Made by a program: the position numbers and the translations under genes
Shown: piece by piece, positions 17,678 to 27,089 of the stretch
How positions within the stretch are numbered: position 1 is the stretch's first letter
Layout of the letters: the number at the start of each line of letters is the position of its first letter
The notes under the pieces: generated by a model
Told to the model about the DNA's origin: nothing
The model's database searches: none
What the model saw: only the letters and a program-made list of their open reading frames with translations
Assembly (NCBI GenBank): GCA_039817385.1
Contig: JBCBVY010000003.1
Coordinates: 62,001 to 126,000 of the forward strand
DNA length: 64,000 bases
Source: JBCBCP01 sp039817385
GTDB taxonomy: Bacteria; Pseudomonadota; Alphaproteobacteria; Rhodobacterales; Rhodobacteraceae
Reading direction: 5' to 3'

Positions 17678-19270
17678 ATGACCAAGCAATTGGAATACTA
17701 TTCCAAGCAAGTCGCACGCGGCGACATGACTCGCCGTGAATTCATGGGCAAGGCCGCCGCGCTCGGCGTGAGCGCCGTTGTCGCGTCCTCCATGCTGGCC
17801 ACGCAAGCCAAGGCGACCCCGGTCGCGGGCGGCGATTACCGCATGGGCGTGCAGGGCGGCGAAAGCACCAACAGCCAGGACCCGGCAAGCTGGGCCTCGG
17901 ACGTGCCGATCTCTGCGGGTGGCCTCTGGGGCGAGACGCTGGTGCAGGTGCAGCCCGACGGCTCTGCCGCGGGTCAGGTCGCGGAAAGCTGGGAAAGCTC
18001 CGCTGACGCGAAGACCTGGCGCTTCAAGGTCCGCAACGGCATCGCGTTCTCCAACGGCAAGCCGGTGACCGCCGAAGACGTGATGCGCACGATGGAGCGT
18101 CACTCAAACGAAGACTCCAAGTCCGGCGCGCTCGGCATCGTGCAGGGCATCGAATCGATGCGCACCGACGGCGACACGTTCGAAGTGACCTTGGGCGTCG
18201 GCAACGCAGACCTGCCCTACCTGATGGCCGATTATCACCTCGTCATTCAGCCCGATGGCGGCTTTGACAACCCGGTCGCGGCCATCGGCACCGGCCCCTA
18301 CATGCTGGTCAACGATGAGCCCGGCGTGCGCATGAACCTTGAGCGCAACCCGAACTACTGGGGCGGCGACCAATCGCAGATCGCCCACTATGACACGGTT
18401 GAGACCATCGTGCTGAACGACGCAACCGCGCGGACCGCGGCGCTGCAGTCCGGTCAGGTGGACAGCATCAACCGGGTCGAGCCGAAGATCGCCGCGCTGC
18501 TGGACCGTGCGCCGAACATCGACGTGAAGACGACCTCGGGCCGCGGCCACTACGTGTTCATCATGCATATCGACACCGCGCCGTTCGACAGCAACGAGCT
18601 GCGCCTCGCGCTCAAGCACGCGCTGAACCGCCAGGAAATGGTCGACAAGATCCTGCAGGGCTACGGCTCGGTCGGGAACGACATGCCGATCAACGCGGCC
18701 TACCCGCTGTTCGACGACACGATCCCGCAGCGCGAGTTTGACCTCGACAAAGCGCGCGCGCATTACGCGAAGTCCGGCCACGACGGCTCGCCCATCGTCC
18801 TGCGCACCGCCGATGGCGCCTTCCCGGGCGCGGTCGATGCCGCGGCCCTTTTCCAGCAGTCCTGCCAGGCGGCGGGCATCCCGCTGGAGATCAAGCGCGA
18901 GCCGAACGATGGCTACTGGTCCGAGGTCTGGAACGTGCAGCCGTTCTGCTGCTCCTACTGGGGCGGCCGTCCGGTGCAGGACCAGATGTACACGACCGCG
19001 TACCTGTCCTCGGCCGATTGGAACGACACGCGCTGGAAGCGCCCGGAGTTTGACGAGATGCTGCTGCAGGCCCGCGCCGAACTGGACCCGGCCAAGCGCA
19101 AAGAGATCTACTCCATGATGGGCCGGATGCTGCGCGACGAAGGCGGGCTGATGGTGCCGATGTTCAACGACTTCGTTGACGCGATCTCCAGCAACGTGAA
19201 GGGCTGGGTCACCGACCCGAACGGAAGCCAGATGAACTGGCAGGCCGCCATCAAGACCTGGAAGGCCTGA
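17678..19270 (+). CDS. family 5 (dipeptide/oligopeptide-type) ABC substrate-binding protein
   Basis: This 530 aa protein starts with a twin-arginine-like signal (TRREFMGKAAALGVSAVVAS), so it is probably exported by Tat to the periplasm. The mature part has the SBP_bac_5 layout, including the segment AESWESSADAKTWRFKVRNG and the lobe-closing region near NRQEMVDKILQGYG. It delivers peptides or other amide compounds to the permeases encoded directly downstream. GGGAG lies 8 bp before ATG 17678. It begins a five-gene block ending at 23881. Confidence 0.92.
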   Translation: MTKQLEYYSKQVARGDMTRREFMGKAAALGVSAVVASSMLATQAKATPVAGGDYRMGVQGGESTNSQDPASWASDVPISAGGLWGETLVQVQPDGSAAGQVAESWESSADAKTWRFKVRNGIAFSNGKPVTAEDVMRTMERHSNEDSKSGALGIVQGIESMRTDGDTFEVTLGVGNADLPYLMADYHLVIQPDGGFDNPVAAIGTGPYMLVNDEPGVRMNLERNPNYWGGDQSQIAHYDTVETIVLNDATARTAALQSGQVDSINRVEPKIAALLDRAPNIDVKTTSGRGHYVFIMHIDTAPFDSNELRLALKHALNRQEMVDKILQGYGSVGNDMPINAAYPLFDDTIPQREFDLDKARAHYAKSGHDGSPIVLRTADGAFPGAVDAAALFQQSCQAAGIPLEIKREPNDGYWSEVWNVQPFCCSYWGGRPVQDQMYTTAYLSSADWNDTRWKRPEFDEMLLQARAELDPAKRKEIYSMMGRMLRDEGGLMVPMFNDFVDAISSNVKGWVTDPNGSQMNWQAAIKTWKA

Positions 19271-19277
19271 GGCCCGG

Positions 19278-20273
19278 ATGCACCCCATCCTCAAACTTGT
19301 TGCCCAGCGCCTTGCGCTGGGCATCCTCTTGCTCTTTGCCGCCTCCGCGCTGATTTTCGGCCTGACCGAAATTTTGCCCGGCGACGCCGCGCAGGCTGTC
19401 CTTGGACAGGCTGCAACCCCCGAAAGCCTTGCCAATCTGCGCGAGGAAATGGGCCTCAACCGGCCCGCGCTCACCCGCTATGTCGAATGGCTGGGCGGTT
19501 TCGTGACGCTCGATCTGGGCAACGCGCTGACCAACAAGCTGCCCATCGGCGAGCAGATCGCGGCGCGCATGTCGAACACGCTGTTCCTTGCGTTCTGGGC
19601 CGCAATCATCTCTGTGCCGCTGGCCATTGTGCTGGGTCTTATTGCCGTGCGGTACCAGAACCGCTGGCCGGACAAGGCGATTTCGGGCGTGACGCTCGCG
19701 TCAATCTCCCTGCCTGAGTTTATGATTGCTTACGTGCTGATCTTTTTCTTCGCCGTGCAATCGCTCAGCTGGGGCATCTGGGGCTGGTTCGGGATGTCGC
19801 CCGTGGCCTTTCCCTCCTTCGCCTCGATTTCGCAAACGATGAGCCTGGGCGAAAAGCTCTGGGCGATCTCCCTGCCGGTTGCGGTGCTGACGCTGGTGGT
19901 GCTCGCCCACATGATGCGCATGACCCGCGCCGCGATCCTGAACGTGATGCAATCGGCCTATATTGAGACCGCAGAGCTGAAGGGCCTGACGACTTTCAGC
20001 GTGATCTACCGACACGCCTTCCCCAATGCCATCGCGCCAATTGTGAACGTGGTGATGATCAACCTCGCCTACCTCGTGGTTGGTGTGGTCGTGGTGGAGG
20101 TCGTCTTTGCCTATCCCGGCATGGGCCAGTACCTTGTTGATGCGGTGGTCAAACGCGACGTGCCCGTGGTGCTCGCCTGCGGGGTGATCTTTGCCGCCGT
20201 CTACATCATCCTGAACATGATCGCGGACGTGGTGTCGATCCTCGCCAACCCGCGGCTGAGGCACCCGAAATGA
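19278..20273 (+). CDS. ABC transporter permease (DppB-like)
   Basis: This 331 aa protein has about six membrane helices and the DppB/OppB N-terminal helix followed by a periplasmic loop. The EAA-type cytoplasmic motif (YIETAELKGLTTFSVIYRHAFPNAIAP) contacts the ATPase. It starts 7 bp after the binding-protein gene and forms the inner-membrane channel with the next gene's product. Confidence 0.92.
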   Translation: MHPILKLVAQRLALGILLLFAASALIFGLTEILPGDAAQAVLGQAATPESLANLREEMGLNRPALTRYVEWLGGFVTLDLGNALTNKLPIGEQIAARMSNTLFLAFWAAIISVPLAIVLGLIAVRYQNRWPDKAISGVTLASISLPEFMIAYVLIFFFAVQSLSWGIWGWFGMSPVAFPSFASISQTMSLGEKLWAISLPVAVLTLVVLAHMMRMTRAAILNVMQSAYIETAELKGLTTFSVIYRHAFPNAIAPIVNVVMINLAYLVVGVVVVEVVFAYPGMGQYLVDAVVKRDVPVVLACGVIFAAVYIILNMIADVVSILANPRLRHPK

Positions 20274-20310
20274 CGGGGCACGCACGCCAGATTAACGGAG
20301 GCCGCACGCC

Positions 20311-21240
20311 ATGACCGATCAGGCCACAACCAGCGCACCGTCCGAAGTACCAAGTTCCGGGATTGCAAAACTCGCGCGCGGTGTGTCGCAAATCCCGCTC
20401 TCCGCGCTCGTCGGCCTCATCATCACCAGCACCTACTTTCTCGCTGCGATCTTCGCAGGCGTGATCAGCCCCTACGGCATGGCCGAAACGGTGGGCCAGG
20501 TGTGGGAGCCAAGCCGCCTTGGCTGGCTGCTCGGCCTCGCGCCCGATGGCACGCCGGAGCCTCAGTTCTGGCTGGGCACTGACCAGATCGGGCGCGACCT
20601 GCTCACCCGCCTGATCTATGGCGGGCAAACGACGATCTTCATCGCGACGATGGCAACCATCCTGTCCTTCACCACCGGCTCCGTGCTAGGCTTTCTTGCC
20701 GCTGTGCTGGGCGGGTGGATCGACCAGGTCCTGTCGCGTTTCGTGGACCTCTTGATGGCGATCCCGTCCCTGATCCTCGCGCTTGTCATCCTCAGCTCGA
20801 TCGAGGCCACGGTGGTCACGCTGATCGTGCTGATGGGCCTTCTGGATTCCACCCGCGTCTACCGCTTGGCCCGCGCCGTCGCCGTCGACATCTCCGTCAT
20901 GGACTATGTCGAAGCCGCCCGCCTGCGGGGGGAGAAACTGGGCTGGATCATCTTCCGCGAGATCCTGCCCAACGCCTTGTCCCCGCTGGTGGCGGAGATG
21001 GGCCTGCGGTTTATCTTCATGGTCCTGTTCATCTCGACCCTCAGCTTCCTCGGTATCGGCGTGCAGCCCCCGCTCGCGGACTGGGGCGGGATCGTGAAAG
21101 AGAACAAGGAAGGCATCAACTTCGGCATCGGCGCCGCGCTCTACCCCGCCATCGCCATCGCAACGCTCGCGATCTCCGTGAACCTCGTCGCCGACTGGAT
21201 CCTCAACCGGACCACGTCCCTTAAGGGCGGCCGGGGCTAG
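20311..21240 (+). CDS. ABC transporter permease (DppC-like)
   Basis: This 309 aa second permease subunit carries the DppC signature FWLGTDQIGRDLLTRLIYGG (periplasmic region) and the EAA loop MDYVEAARLRGEKLGWIIFRE. It has about six helices. It lies 37 bp after the first permease gene, with AACGGAGG upstream of ATG 20311. Confidence 0.92.
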   Translation: MTDQATTSAPSEVPSSGIAKLARGVSQIPLSALVGLIITSTYFLAAIFAGVISPYGMAETVGQVWEPSRLGWLLGLAPDGTPEPQFWLGTDQIGRDLLTRLIYGGQTTIFIATMATILSFTTGSVLGFLAAVLGGWIDQVLSRFVDLLMAIPSLILALVILSSIEATVVTLIVLMGLLDSTRVYRLARAVAVDISVMDYVEAARLRGEKLGWIIFREILPNALSPLVAEMGLRFIFMVLFISTLSFLGIGVQPPLADWGGIVKENKEGINFGIGAALYPAIAIATLAISVNLVADWILNRTTSLKGGRG

Positions 21241-21255
21241 TGCCCGTCACTACCT

Positions 21256-21277
21256 CTTCTCTGTTTCAAAAAATCCC
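21256..21277 (+). repeat. dispersed intergenic motif, copy A
   Basis: The sequence CTTCTCTGTTTCAAAAAATC with a following C/G-rich run recurs in near-identical form at 49832-49854 and inverted at 49687-49708. It lies between the permease and ATPase genes of the importer. It resembles terminator-like elements seen repeatedly in Rhodobacteraceae intergenic regions. Its function is not known from this sequence. Confidence 0.5.
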
Positions 21278-21349
21278 GGGGGGTCGCCCATTATGCGCCC
21301 CTGGTTCAAGCCCAAGGGGCGACGGGCTGGCCCCCGCTCGCTTAACATC

Positions 21350-22987
21350 ATGACCGAACCTCTGCTCAAAGTCCGCGGCCTCAAGATCGGCGCTACCGTC
21401 TACCCGCCGGGGGAAAAGCCGCATGACATCGACATCGTGCACGGCGTCGATTTCGACCTCGCCCCTGGGCAGGTGCTGGGGCTGATCGGCGAGTCCGGCG
21501 CGGGCAAGTCAACCATCGGCCTTGCCTCGATGGCCTATGGGCGCGGCGGCGTGCAGATCACGGGCGGCGCGGTGCACGTTAACGGGCGCGACATCCTGCA
21601 ATCGGGGCTGAAAGACGTGCGCGCCCTGCGCGGCGGCGAAGTGACTTATGTTAGCCAGTCGGCGGCGGCCTCCTTCAACCCCGCCAAGCAGATCATGGAA
21701 CAGGTGACCGAGGCCGCCATCCGCCACGGCAAGTTCAGCAAGAAAGAGGCCGAAGACCGGGCGGTGACCCTCTTCCGCAAGCTGGGCCTGCCAGAGCCGG
21801 AAACTATCGGCAACCGCTACCCGCACCAGGTGTCGGGCGGGCAGCTCCAACGCTGCATGACCGCGCTCGCGCTTTGTCCGGAGCCGGACCTGGTGGTGTT
21901 CGACGAGCCGACAACGGCGCTTGACGTGACCACGCAGATCGACGTGCTGAAGGCCATCAAGGACGCCATCGCGGATACCGGCGTGGCGGCGCTTTATATC
22001 ACGCACGACCTCGCCGTGGTGGCGCAGGTCAGCGATCACATCATGGTCCTCCGGCACGGCAATATGGTGGAGTACGGCACCACGGATCAGATCATCAATG
22101 ATCCTCGCAAGGACTACACCAAGGCGCTGGTCTCCGTCCGTTCCATCACCCACGAGGAAAAGGCGCCGACGGCGGAGCCGATCCTGACCGTCTCCGGCAT
22201 CACGGCGCGCTACAAGGGCACCAATTTCGATGTGCTGCACGATGTGAACGTGCAACTGCACCCGGGCCAGACCCTCGCCGTGGTGGGCGAATCCGGGTCG
22301 GGTAAGTCGACCCTCGCCCGCGTGATCACCGGCCTCTTGCCGCCAAGCGCGGGTCGGATCCACTTTGCGGGCCGCGATCTGAGCCCCGACCTGCCCAGCC
22401 GCAGCAAAGACGACCTGCGCGCGTTGCAGATGATCTACCAGATGGCCGATGTCGCGATGAACCCGCGGCAGACGGTCGGCACGATCATCGGGCGTCCGCT
22501 GGAGTTCTACTTTGGCCTCAAGGGCGCGGAAAAGCGCACGCGGATCCGTGCGCTTTTGGACGCGATCGAGATGGGGGAAGGCTTCATTGACCGCTACCCG
22601 GCGGAGCTGTCGGGCGGCCAGAAACAGCGTGTGTGCATCGCGCGCGCTCTGGCGGCGAAACCCAAGCTGATCATCTGTGATGAAGTGACCTCCGCGCTGG
22701 ACCCGCTGGTGGCAGACGGAATCCTGAAACTGCTGCTCGAGCTGCAAAAGATCGAGGATGTGTCGTACCTCTTCATCACGCACGACCTCGCCACCGTGCG
22801 CGCCATCGCGGACAGTATCGCGGTGATGTACCAGGGGCGCGTTGTGCGCTACGGGCCGAAAAGCCAGGTGCTGTCACCGCCCTTCGATGATTACACGGAC
22901 CTGCTCCTTAGCTCGGTGCCGGAAATGAAGCTTGGCTGGCTGGAAGAGGTGATCGCAAACCGCAAGATGGAGAGCGCGGGGAACTGA
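21350..22987 (+). CDS. dual-ATPase subunit of the peptide ABC importer (DppD-DppF fusion)
   Basis: This 545 aa protein has two ABC ATPase domains in one chain. The first has Walker A GESGAGKST (47-55), signature VSGGQLQR (161-168) and Walker B LVVFDEPT (181-188). The second has Walker A GESGSGKST (313-321), signature LSGGQKQR (420-427) and Walker B LIICDEVT (440-447). Both have ITHD H-loops. It energises the DppBC-like permeases. I chose ATG 21350 because the upstream codons cover a repeat-like intergenic element and do not resemble the family. Confidence 0.92.
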   Translation: MTEPLLKVRGLKIGATVYPPGEKPHDIDIVHGVDFDLAPGQVLGLIGESGAGKSTIGLASMAYGRGGVQITGGAVHVNGRDILQSGLKDVRALRGGEVTYVSQSAAASFNPAKQIMEQVTEAAIRHGKFSKKEAEDRAVTLFRKLGLPEPETIGNRYPHQVSGGQLQRCMTALALCPEPDLVVFDEPTTALDVTTQIDVLKAIKDAIADTGVAALYITHDLAVVAQVSDHIMVLRHGNMVEYGTTDQIINDPRKDYTKALVSVRSITHEEKAPTAEPILTVSGITARYKGTNFDVLHDVNVQLHPGQTLAVVGESGSGKSTLARVITGLLPPSAGRIHFAGRDLSPDLPSRSKDDLRALQMIYQMADVAMNPRQTVGTIIGRPLEFYFGLKGAEKRTRIRALLDAIEMGEGFIDRYPAELSGGQKQRVCIARALAAKPKLIICDEVTSALDPLVADGILKLLLELQKIEDVSYLFITHDLATVRAIADSIAVMYQGRVVRYGPKSQVLSPPFDDYTDLLLSSVPEMKLGWLEEVIANRKMESAGN

Positions 22988-23031
22988 GACTTTTCAGAAA
23001 AGTCTCGCGCAGAGTTTTCTGAAAACTCTGC
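22986..23031. terminator. tandem perfect hairpins after the ABC importer genes
   Basis: Hairpin 1 has arms GAGACTTTT (22986-22994) and AAAAGTCTC (22998-23006) with a 3-nt loop. Hairpin 2 has arms GCAGAGTTTT (23009-23018) and AAAACTCTGC (23022-23031) with a 3-nt loop. The two hairpin cores are reverse complements of each other. Hairpin 1 begins inside the ATPase stop codon. They may terminate or attenuate transcription, or protect the 3' end, before the phosphodiesterase gene at 23045. Confidence 0.55.
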
Positions 23032-23044
23032 CCGCTTTTGGCAC

Positions 23045-23881
23045 ATGGACAGCAAAATCCTCCTCATCATCCTCGACGGTGTCCCCTATCGCAATTGGCG
23101 GCGTCTTTTTGGCAATCTCGAAGGCTGGGTGGACAGCGGCGATGCGCGTGTGTGGAAACTCCGCTCTGTCCTGCCGTCAATCTCTGCCTCTTGCTATGCC
23201 TCGATCCATACCGGGGTTGCCCCGGCGGAGCATGGCTGCACCGGGAACGGCAACGTGTTTCGCCTGAGCCACCCGGATGTGTTCAGCGAGACGCGCAAGG
23301 CAGGCGGGGTGACCGGCGCGGTGGCGCATTCATTCTGGTCGGAATTCTTCAACCGCCACCCGTTCGATTTCGTGCGCGACGTCGAATATGATGAACCGGA
23401 TAGCGCCACGATCAACCACGGGCGCTTTCAAACGATGACGGGCTATGGCCGCGACAACCAGATGACCCCGTCAGATGTCGATCTTTTCGGCTCACTTACC
23501 AACCTGTGCCTGCGCTTTGGCCTGAACTACGGCCTCCTGCACACCTGCACGCTGGACAGCATGGGCCACCGGTTCTTCCACGAAAGCCAGGAAATGGACC
23601 ATGCCTGTTTCGTCATGGATGAGATGCTGGCCCCCTTCATCCCGCGCTGGCGGCAGATGGGCTATGAGGTCATTGTAACGGCGGATCACGGGCAGGACGC
23701 GCGCGGCCATCACGGCGGGCGCGGCGCGCTGCAGCAAGAGGCGGCGCTGTACTATTTCGGCGATGCGACGGGGCCGGAGCCGGATACAGTGATCGACCAG
23801 CTGTCGCTCGCGCCGACGATCCTGACCCGGCTGGGCGCGCCCGTGCCGGACACGATGAAAGCCGCGCCCTTCTTGCGTTAG
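23045..23881 (+). CDS. alkaline-phosphatase-fold phosphodiesterase (nucleotide pyrophosphatase family)
   Basis: This 278 aa protein shows the metal and nucleophile pattern of type I phosphodiesterases. IILDG (D11) binds the first metal, and the Ser/Thr-rich LPSISASCYASIHTG supplies a nucleophile. Near the C-terminus, LLHTCTLDSMGH, TADHGQ and HHGG supply further metal ligands. There is no signal peptide, so it may be cytosolic. The substrate (nucleotide, phospholipid or phosphonate ester) cannot be read. It is 57 bp downstream of the importer ATPase, separated by the double hairpin, and may belong to the same pathway. Confidence 0.8.
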   Translation: MDSKILLIILDGVPYRNWRRLFGNLEGWVDSGDARVWKLRSVLPSISASCYASIHTGVAPAEHGCTGNGNVFRLSHPDVFSETRKAGGVTGAVAHSFWSEFFNRHPFDFVRDVEYDEPDSATINHGRFQTMTGYGRDNQMTPSDVDLFGSLTNLCLRFGLNYGLLHTCTLDSMGHRFFHESQEMDHACFVMDEMLAPFIPRWRQMGYEVIVTADHGQDARGHHGGRGALQQEAALYYFGDATGPEPDTVIDQLSLAPTILTRLGAPVPDTMKAAPFLR

Positions 23882-23941
23882 CGACGGAAACTACAGCGCG
23901 CGCCGTGGTATTGGTATCTGATCCAAACCCGGAGCCCGCCG

Positions 23942-24199
23942 ATGCGACGCCTTCTTTTCGCCCTTCCCCTGCTTATCCTGCTTCCCACATTATTGCTTGG
24001 CAATCCCGACCTGAGCAAGCTGGCCAGCGGGCTTGGCATCTCGGAGGGGCAGGCCCGATCGTGTCTGGAGGCGCACGCGACCGAAGGCCAGCAGCCCAGC
24101 CCGGCAGAACGGCGGGCGGTCTACACCTGTTTCAAGGCACATAACCCCGATCTGACCCCGGCGCAGGCCCGCGCAGCGCTCAGCGCCGTGCGTCCCTAG
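23942..24199 (+). CDS. small secreted hypothetical protein
   Basis: This 85 aa protein has a clear Sec signal (MRRLLFALPLLILLPTLLL) and a short Ala-rich mature part with two cysteines (SCLEAH, YTCFKAHNP). These could form a disulfide in the periplasm. I do not recognise a family. A GGAG lies upstream of ATG 23942. Its stop shares a CTAG palindrome with the stop of the convergent esterase gene. Confidence 0.6.
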   Translation: MRRLLFALPLLILLPTLLLGNPDLSKLASGLGISEGQARSCLEAHATEGQQPSPAERRAVYTCFKAHNPDLTPAQARAALSAVRP

Positions 24200-25113
24200 G
24201 GCGTTGCCATCCGGTGCAGCGCAGCACCGATCCGGGCAAAGCTTTCGCGGGCTTTGTGGGACATATGCCGCGCGCGCAGGTAGCCGTGGATCAGGCCTGC
24301 TTCTTCGATCCAAGTGGCTGATCCGCCTGCAGCGGTGATGGCGGCAGCATAGGCTTCGCCATCGGAAGATAGCGGATCGCATTCGGCGGTGATGACAACC
24401 GTTTCCGGCAGGTCAGAGAAATTGCCATCGGCCAGCGGTGCAAAGCGTGGGTCCCCGGCCACATCGGCGCCCGCCGCGCGCATGTCCCGGTAGAAGTCCA
24501 TGTCGCGCGTGGTCAGGCCCGGCGCGTCTGCGTGTCGGGTGTAGCTGGGCAAGTCGCGCGCGCCGCCAAGGCCGGGGTAGATGAGCACCTGCCCTGTGAT
24601 CCGCCCCGCACCTCGGCCCCGCGCGTGGTGCGCGACCGCTGCAACCAGATTGCCGCCCGCACTGTCACCGCACAGGACGATGGGACCGTCCGTTTCGGCA
24701 CTAACCGCCTGAAACGCGGCCCAGGCATCCTCGAAATCATCCGGGAAGGGGTGTTCGGGCGACATGCGGTAGTCCACGGCCACGAGCCGCGCCGCGGCGG
24801 CTTCGGCCAGTTCGGCGCAGATGCTGTCATGGCTGTGTAGGCCCCCGACGACAAAGCCGCCGCCGTGACAAAAGAAAATCGTGGCCGCGCGCGCATTGGT
24901 TGGCGTGTAGACCCGGCAGGGCACGCCGCCAAAATCGCGATCCTCTGTCTGTAGCCCCGCGGGGTGCGGCGCATCGAATTCCGCGCACATGCGATCATAC
25001 ACCGCGCGCTGCTGCGCAATGGTCAGGTCCACGGCATCGGGCGGGTAAAACGCGGCGGTCCGCGCGATGAACGCGCGGATCTCGTCGTCAAGCAATTGGC
25101 CGTAGCCCTGCAT
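24196..25113 (-). CDS. alpha/beta hydrolase of the hormone-sensitive-lipase family
   Basis: This 305 aa esterase/lipase has the HSL-family oxyanion motif HGGG (83-86), the nucleophile elbow GDSAGG (Ser151), and probable Asp/His partners in CDPLSSDG and GLIHGYL near the C-terminus. It probably hydrolyses short-chain acyl esters in the cytosol. Its ATG directly abuts the acyl-CoA synthetase stop upstream, so the two are probably co-transcribed, with released acids activated by the synthetase (inference). Confidence 0.9.
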   Translation of the reverse strand: MQGYGQLLDDEIRAFIARTAAFYPPDAVDLTIAQQRAVYDRMCAEFDAPHPAGLQTEDRDFGGVPCRVYTPTNARAATIFFCHGGGFVVGGLHSHDSICAELAEAAAARLVAVDYRMSPEHPFPDDFEDAWAAFQAVSAETDGPIVLCGDSAGGNLVAAVAHHARGRGAGRITGQVLIYPGLGGARDLPSYTRHADAPGLTTRDMDFYRDMRAAGADVAGDPRFAPLADGNFSDLPETVVITAECDPLSSDGEAYAAAITAAGGSATWIEEAGLIHGYLRARHMSHKARESFARIGAALHRMATP

Positions 25114-27015
25114 TTACTCCGCAGCCAGCGCCTGCTGGCCGGTCAGCTCCCATTTCGGGATGAAATCGCCGATCTGGGCCTGAATGTCGGCCTCAGACGC
25201 GCCTTTCGCATCGATCTGCGCCACAAGGCCGCGCTTTTTGTCGTCGATGACCGACGCCACCCGCGCGGGCGAGCCCGCCGCCTTCAGCGTTTCGTTAAAG
25301 ACGCGGGTGATGGCGTCCTTGCGCAAGTCGGGCTTGAAGACTTTGCCCACGGCGGTTTTCGGCAGCTCGGGCAGGATCGTCACATGTTTGGGCTGCGCGG
25401 CGCGTTCATGCACGTGTTTTTGCGCGTACGCCATCAGCTCATCAGCTGTCGCTTTGCCGCCATCGATCAGTTCGACATAGGCGCAAGGCAGCTCGCCCGC
25501 GTGCTTGTCGGGCTGGCCGATGGCACCCGCGAAGGCCACGGCCGGATGGCCTGTCAGCGCCTCTTCGATCTCTGCGGGATCGATGTTGTGACCCCCGCGA
25601 ATGATCACATCCTTGGCACGGCCCGTGATCCAAATGTAGCCGTCCGCGTCGATGCGGCCCAGATCACCGGTGCGCAGGTACGCGTCCGAATAGTACAGAT
25701 CCTTGTTCTTGTCCGCTTCGGTATAGGTGCCGCCAGGGATCACGCCGGGGTTGGACACGCAAATCTCGCCAATCTCGTCCACGGCGCATTCGAGCGGGCC
25801 GTTATTGGTCTGTTTGATGATCTTCACGTCGCAATAGGGGAATGGGATCCCGATGGAGCCGACCTTCTTTTCGCCGTCGACCGGGTTGCCGGAGACAAGG
25901 CAGGTCGCCTCTGTCATGCCGTAGCCCTCGATGATGTTCATGCCCGTCGCGGCCCCGTATTTCTTGAAGAGCTCAAGCGGGAGAGGCGCGGAGCCGGAGA
26001 AGGTTGTCTTCACGGTCGAGATGTCCGCATCCACCGGGCGCTGCATCATCGCGCTGATGGCTGTCGGGACAGACACGATGAAGGTGATCTTCCACCGCTC
26101 GGTCAGCTTCCAGATGTTGTCGAACACGCCATCGCCGCGGTAGCCCTGCGGCGTGGGGAAGACGACATGCGCGCCGGAGGCGACCGCCCCCATCACGATC
26201 ACCTGGCAGGCCATCACGTGGAACAGCGGCAACGGGCAGAGCAGGTTATCCTCCTCCGTCAACAGGATCTCCGCGCCGACCCAGCCGTTGTAGATCATGC
26301 CGGAATAGGTGTGCTGCGCGACCTTGGGCATCCCGGTCGTGCCGCCGGTGTGGAAGTAGCACGCGATGCGGTCTTCCTGCACGTCTTCGAACTGCAGCGT
26401 GGTGGGCTGTTTCGCGATCTCGGCGTTGAAGTTCTTGTAATCGGCGTGCGGCGCCTTGTTCACCTTGGGGCGGATCATGCTGACGATCCAGCTTTTGGGC
26501 GGCGTCACGTACCGGTTCAGGTCAACCTCAAGCACGGTCGCCACGTGCGGCGCATGCTCTACTGCTTCGGCGACCTTTTCGGCCACGTCCGTCTTGGGGA
26601 AGGCGCGCAGGGTCACGACAACTTTGGCGTTTGTCTCCCGCAGGATCGACGCGATCTGCTCTGGCTCCAGCAGCGGGTTGATCGGGTTCACGATGCCCGC
26701 CACAGGGCCGCCCAAGAAGCACAGCAGCGCCTCGTTACAGTTCGGCAGCACGTAAGCCACCACGTCCTTTGGCCCGACGCCAAGGCTGCGCAGCATGTTG
26801 GCGGTCTGCGCGACCTTGCCCTGAAGCTCTGACCACGTGAACGTCTCTGCCTTGTCTTTGGGGCCAGAGAATATCTGGTAGCTCATGGCGTTGTGGTTGG
26901 GGAATTTCTCGGCCGTCTGGCTCAGTTGTGACCACAGCGTTTTCGGAACGTCGCGGTCCTCCCACGGCATTTCGTCCATGATTTTTTTGCGATCTACAAG
27001 ACCGGTATACGTCAT
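25114..27015 (-). CDS. acyl-CoA synthetase (AMP-forming)
   Basis: This 633 aa member of the adenylate-forming superfamily activates a carboxylic acid with ATP and CoA. It has the P-loop-like AMP motif YFHTGGTTGMPK and the motif IIEGYGMTEA. A C-terminal hinge follows at YIWITGRAKDVIIRGGHNI, and the conserved lysine lies near PKTAVGKVFK. It is longer than short-chain synthetases and fits fatty or aromatic acyl-CoA ligases. ATG 27015 is preceded by AGGGAGGAC, a strong ribosome site. A 24-bp dyad lies about 75 bp upstream. Confidence 0.9.
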   Translation of the reverse strand: MTYTGLVDRKKIMDEMPWEDRDVPKTLWSQLSQTAEKFPNHNAMSYQIFSGPKDKAETFTWSELQGKVAQTANMLRSLGVGPKDVVAYVLPNCNEALLCFLGGPVAGIVNPINPLLEPEQIASILRETNAKVVVTLRAFPKTDVAEKVAEAVEHAPHVATVLEVDLNRYVTPPKSWIVSMIRPKVNKAPHADYKNFNAEIAKQPTTLQFEDVQEDRIACYFHTGGTTGMPKVAQHTYSGMIYNGWVGAEILLTEEDNLLCPLPLFHVMACQVIVMGAVASGAHVVFPTPQGYRGDGVFDNIWKLTERWKITFIVSVPTAISAMMQRPVDADISTVKTTFSGSAPLPLELFKKYGAATGMNIIEGYGMTEATCLVSGNPVDGEKKVGSIGIPFPYCDVKIIKQTNNGPLECAVDEIGEICVSNPGVIPGGTYTEADKNKDLYYSDAYLRTGDLGRIDADGYIWITGRAKDVIIRGGHNIDPAEIEEALTGHPAVAFAGAIGQPDKHAGELPCAYVELIDGGKATADELMAYAQKHVHERAAQPKHVTILPELPKTAVGKVFKPDLRKDAITRVFNETLKAAGSPARVASVIDDKKRGLVAQIDAKGASEADIQAQIGDFIPKWELTGQQALAAE

Positions 27016-27089
27016 CTGATTGTCCTCCCTGGCGCGCCCATCGTTTTTGTGTGGCGCGTGGCTCCCTCTATTGCCCGCTAAAATGTGCG

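Noticed and set aside
23882..24199. Frameshifted or broken larger gene around the small secreted protein
   Set aside because: The short ORF has its own signal peptide, ribosome site and stop; no homology-like extension is seen in other frames.
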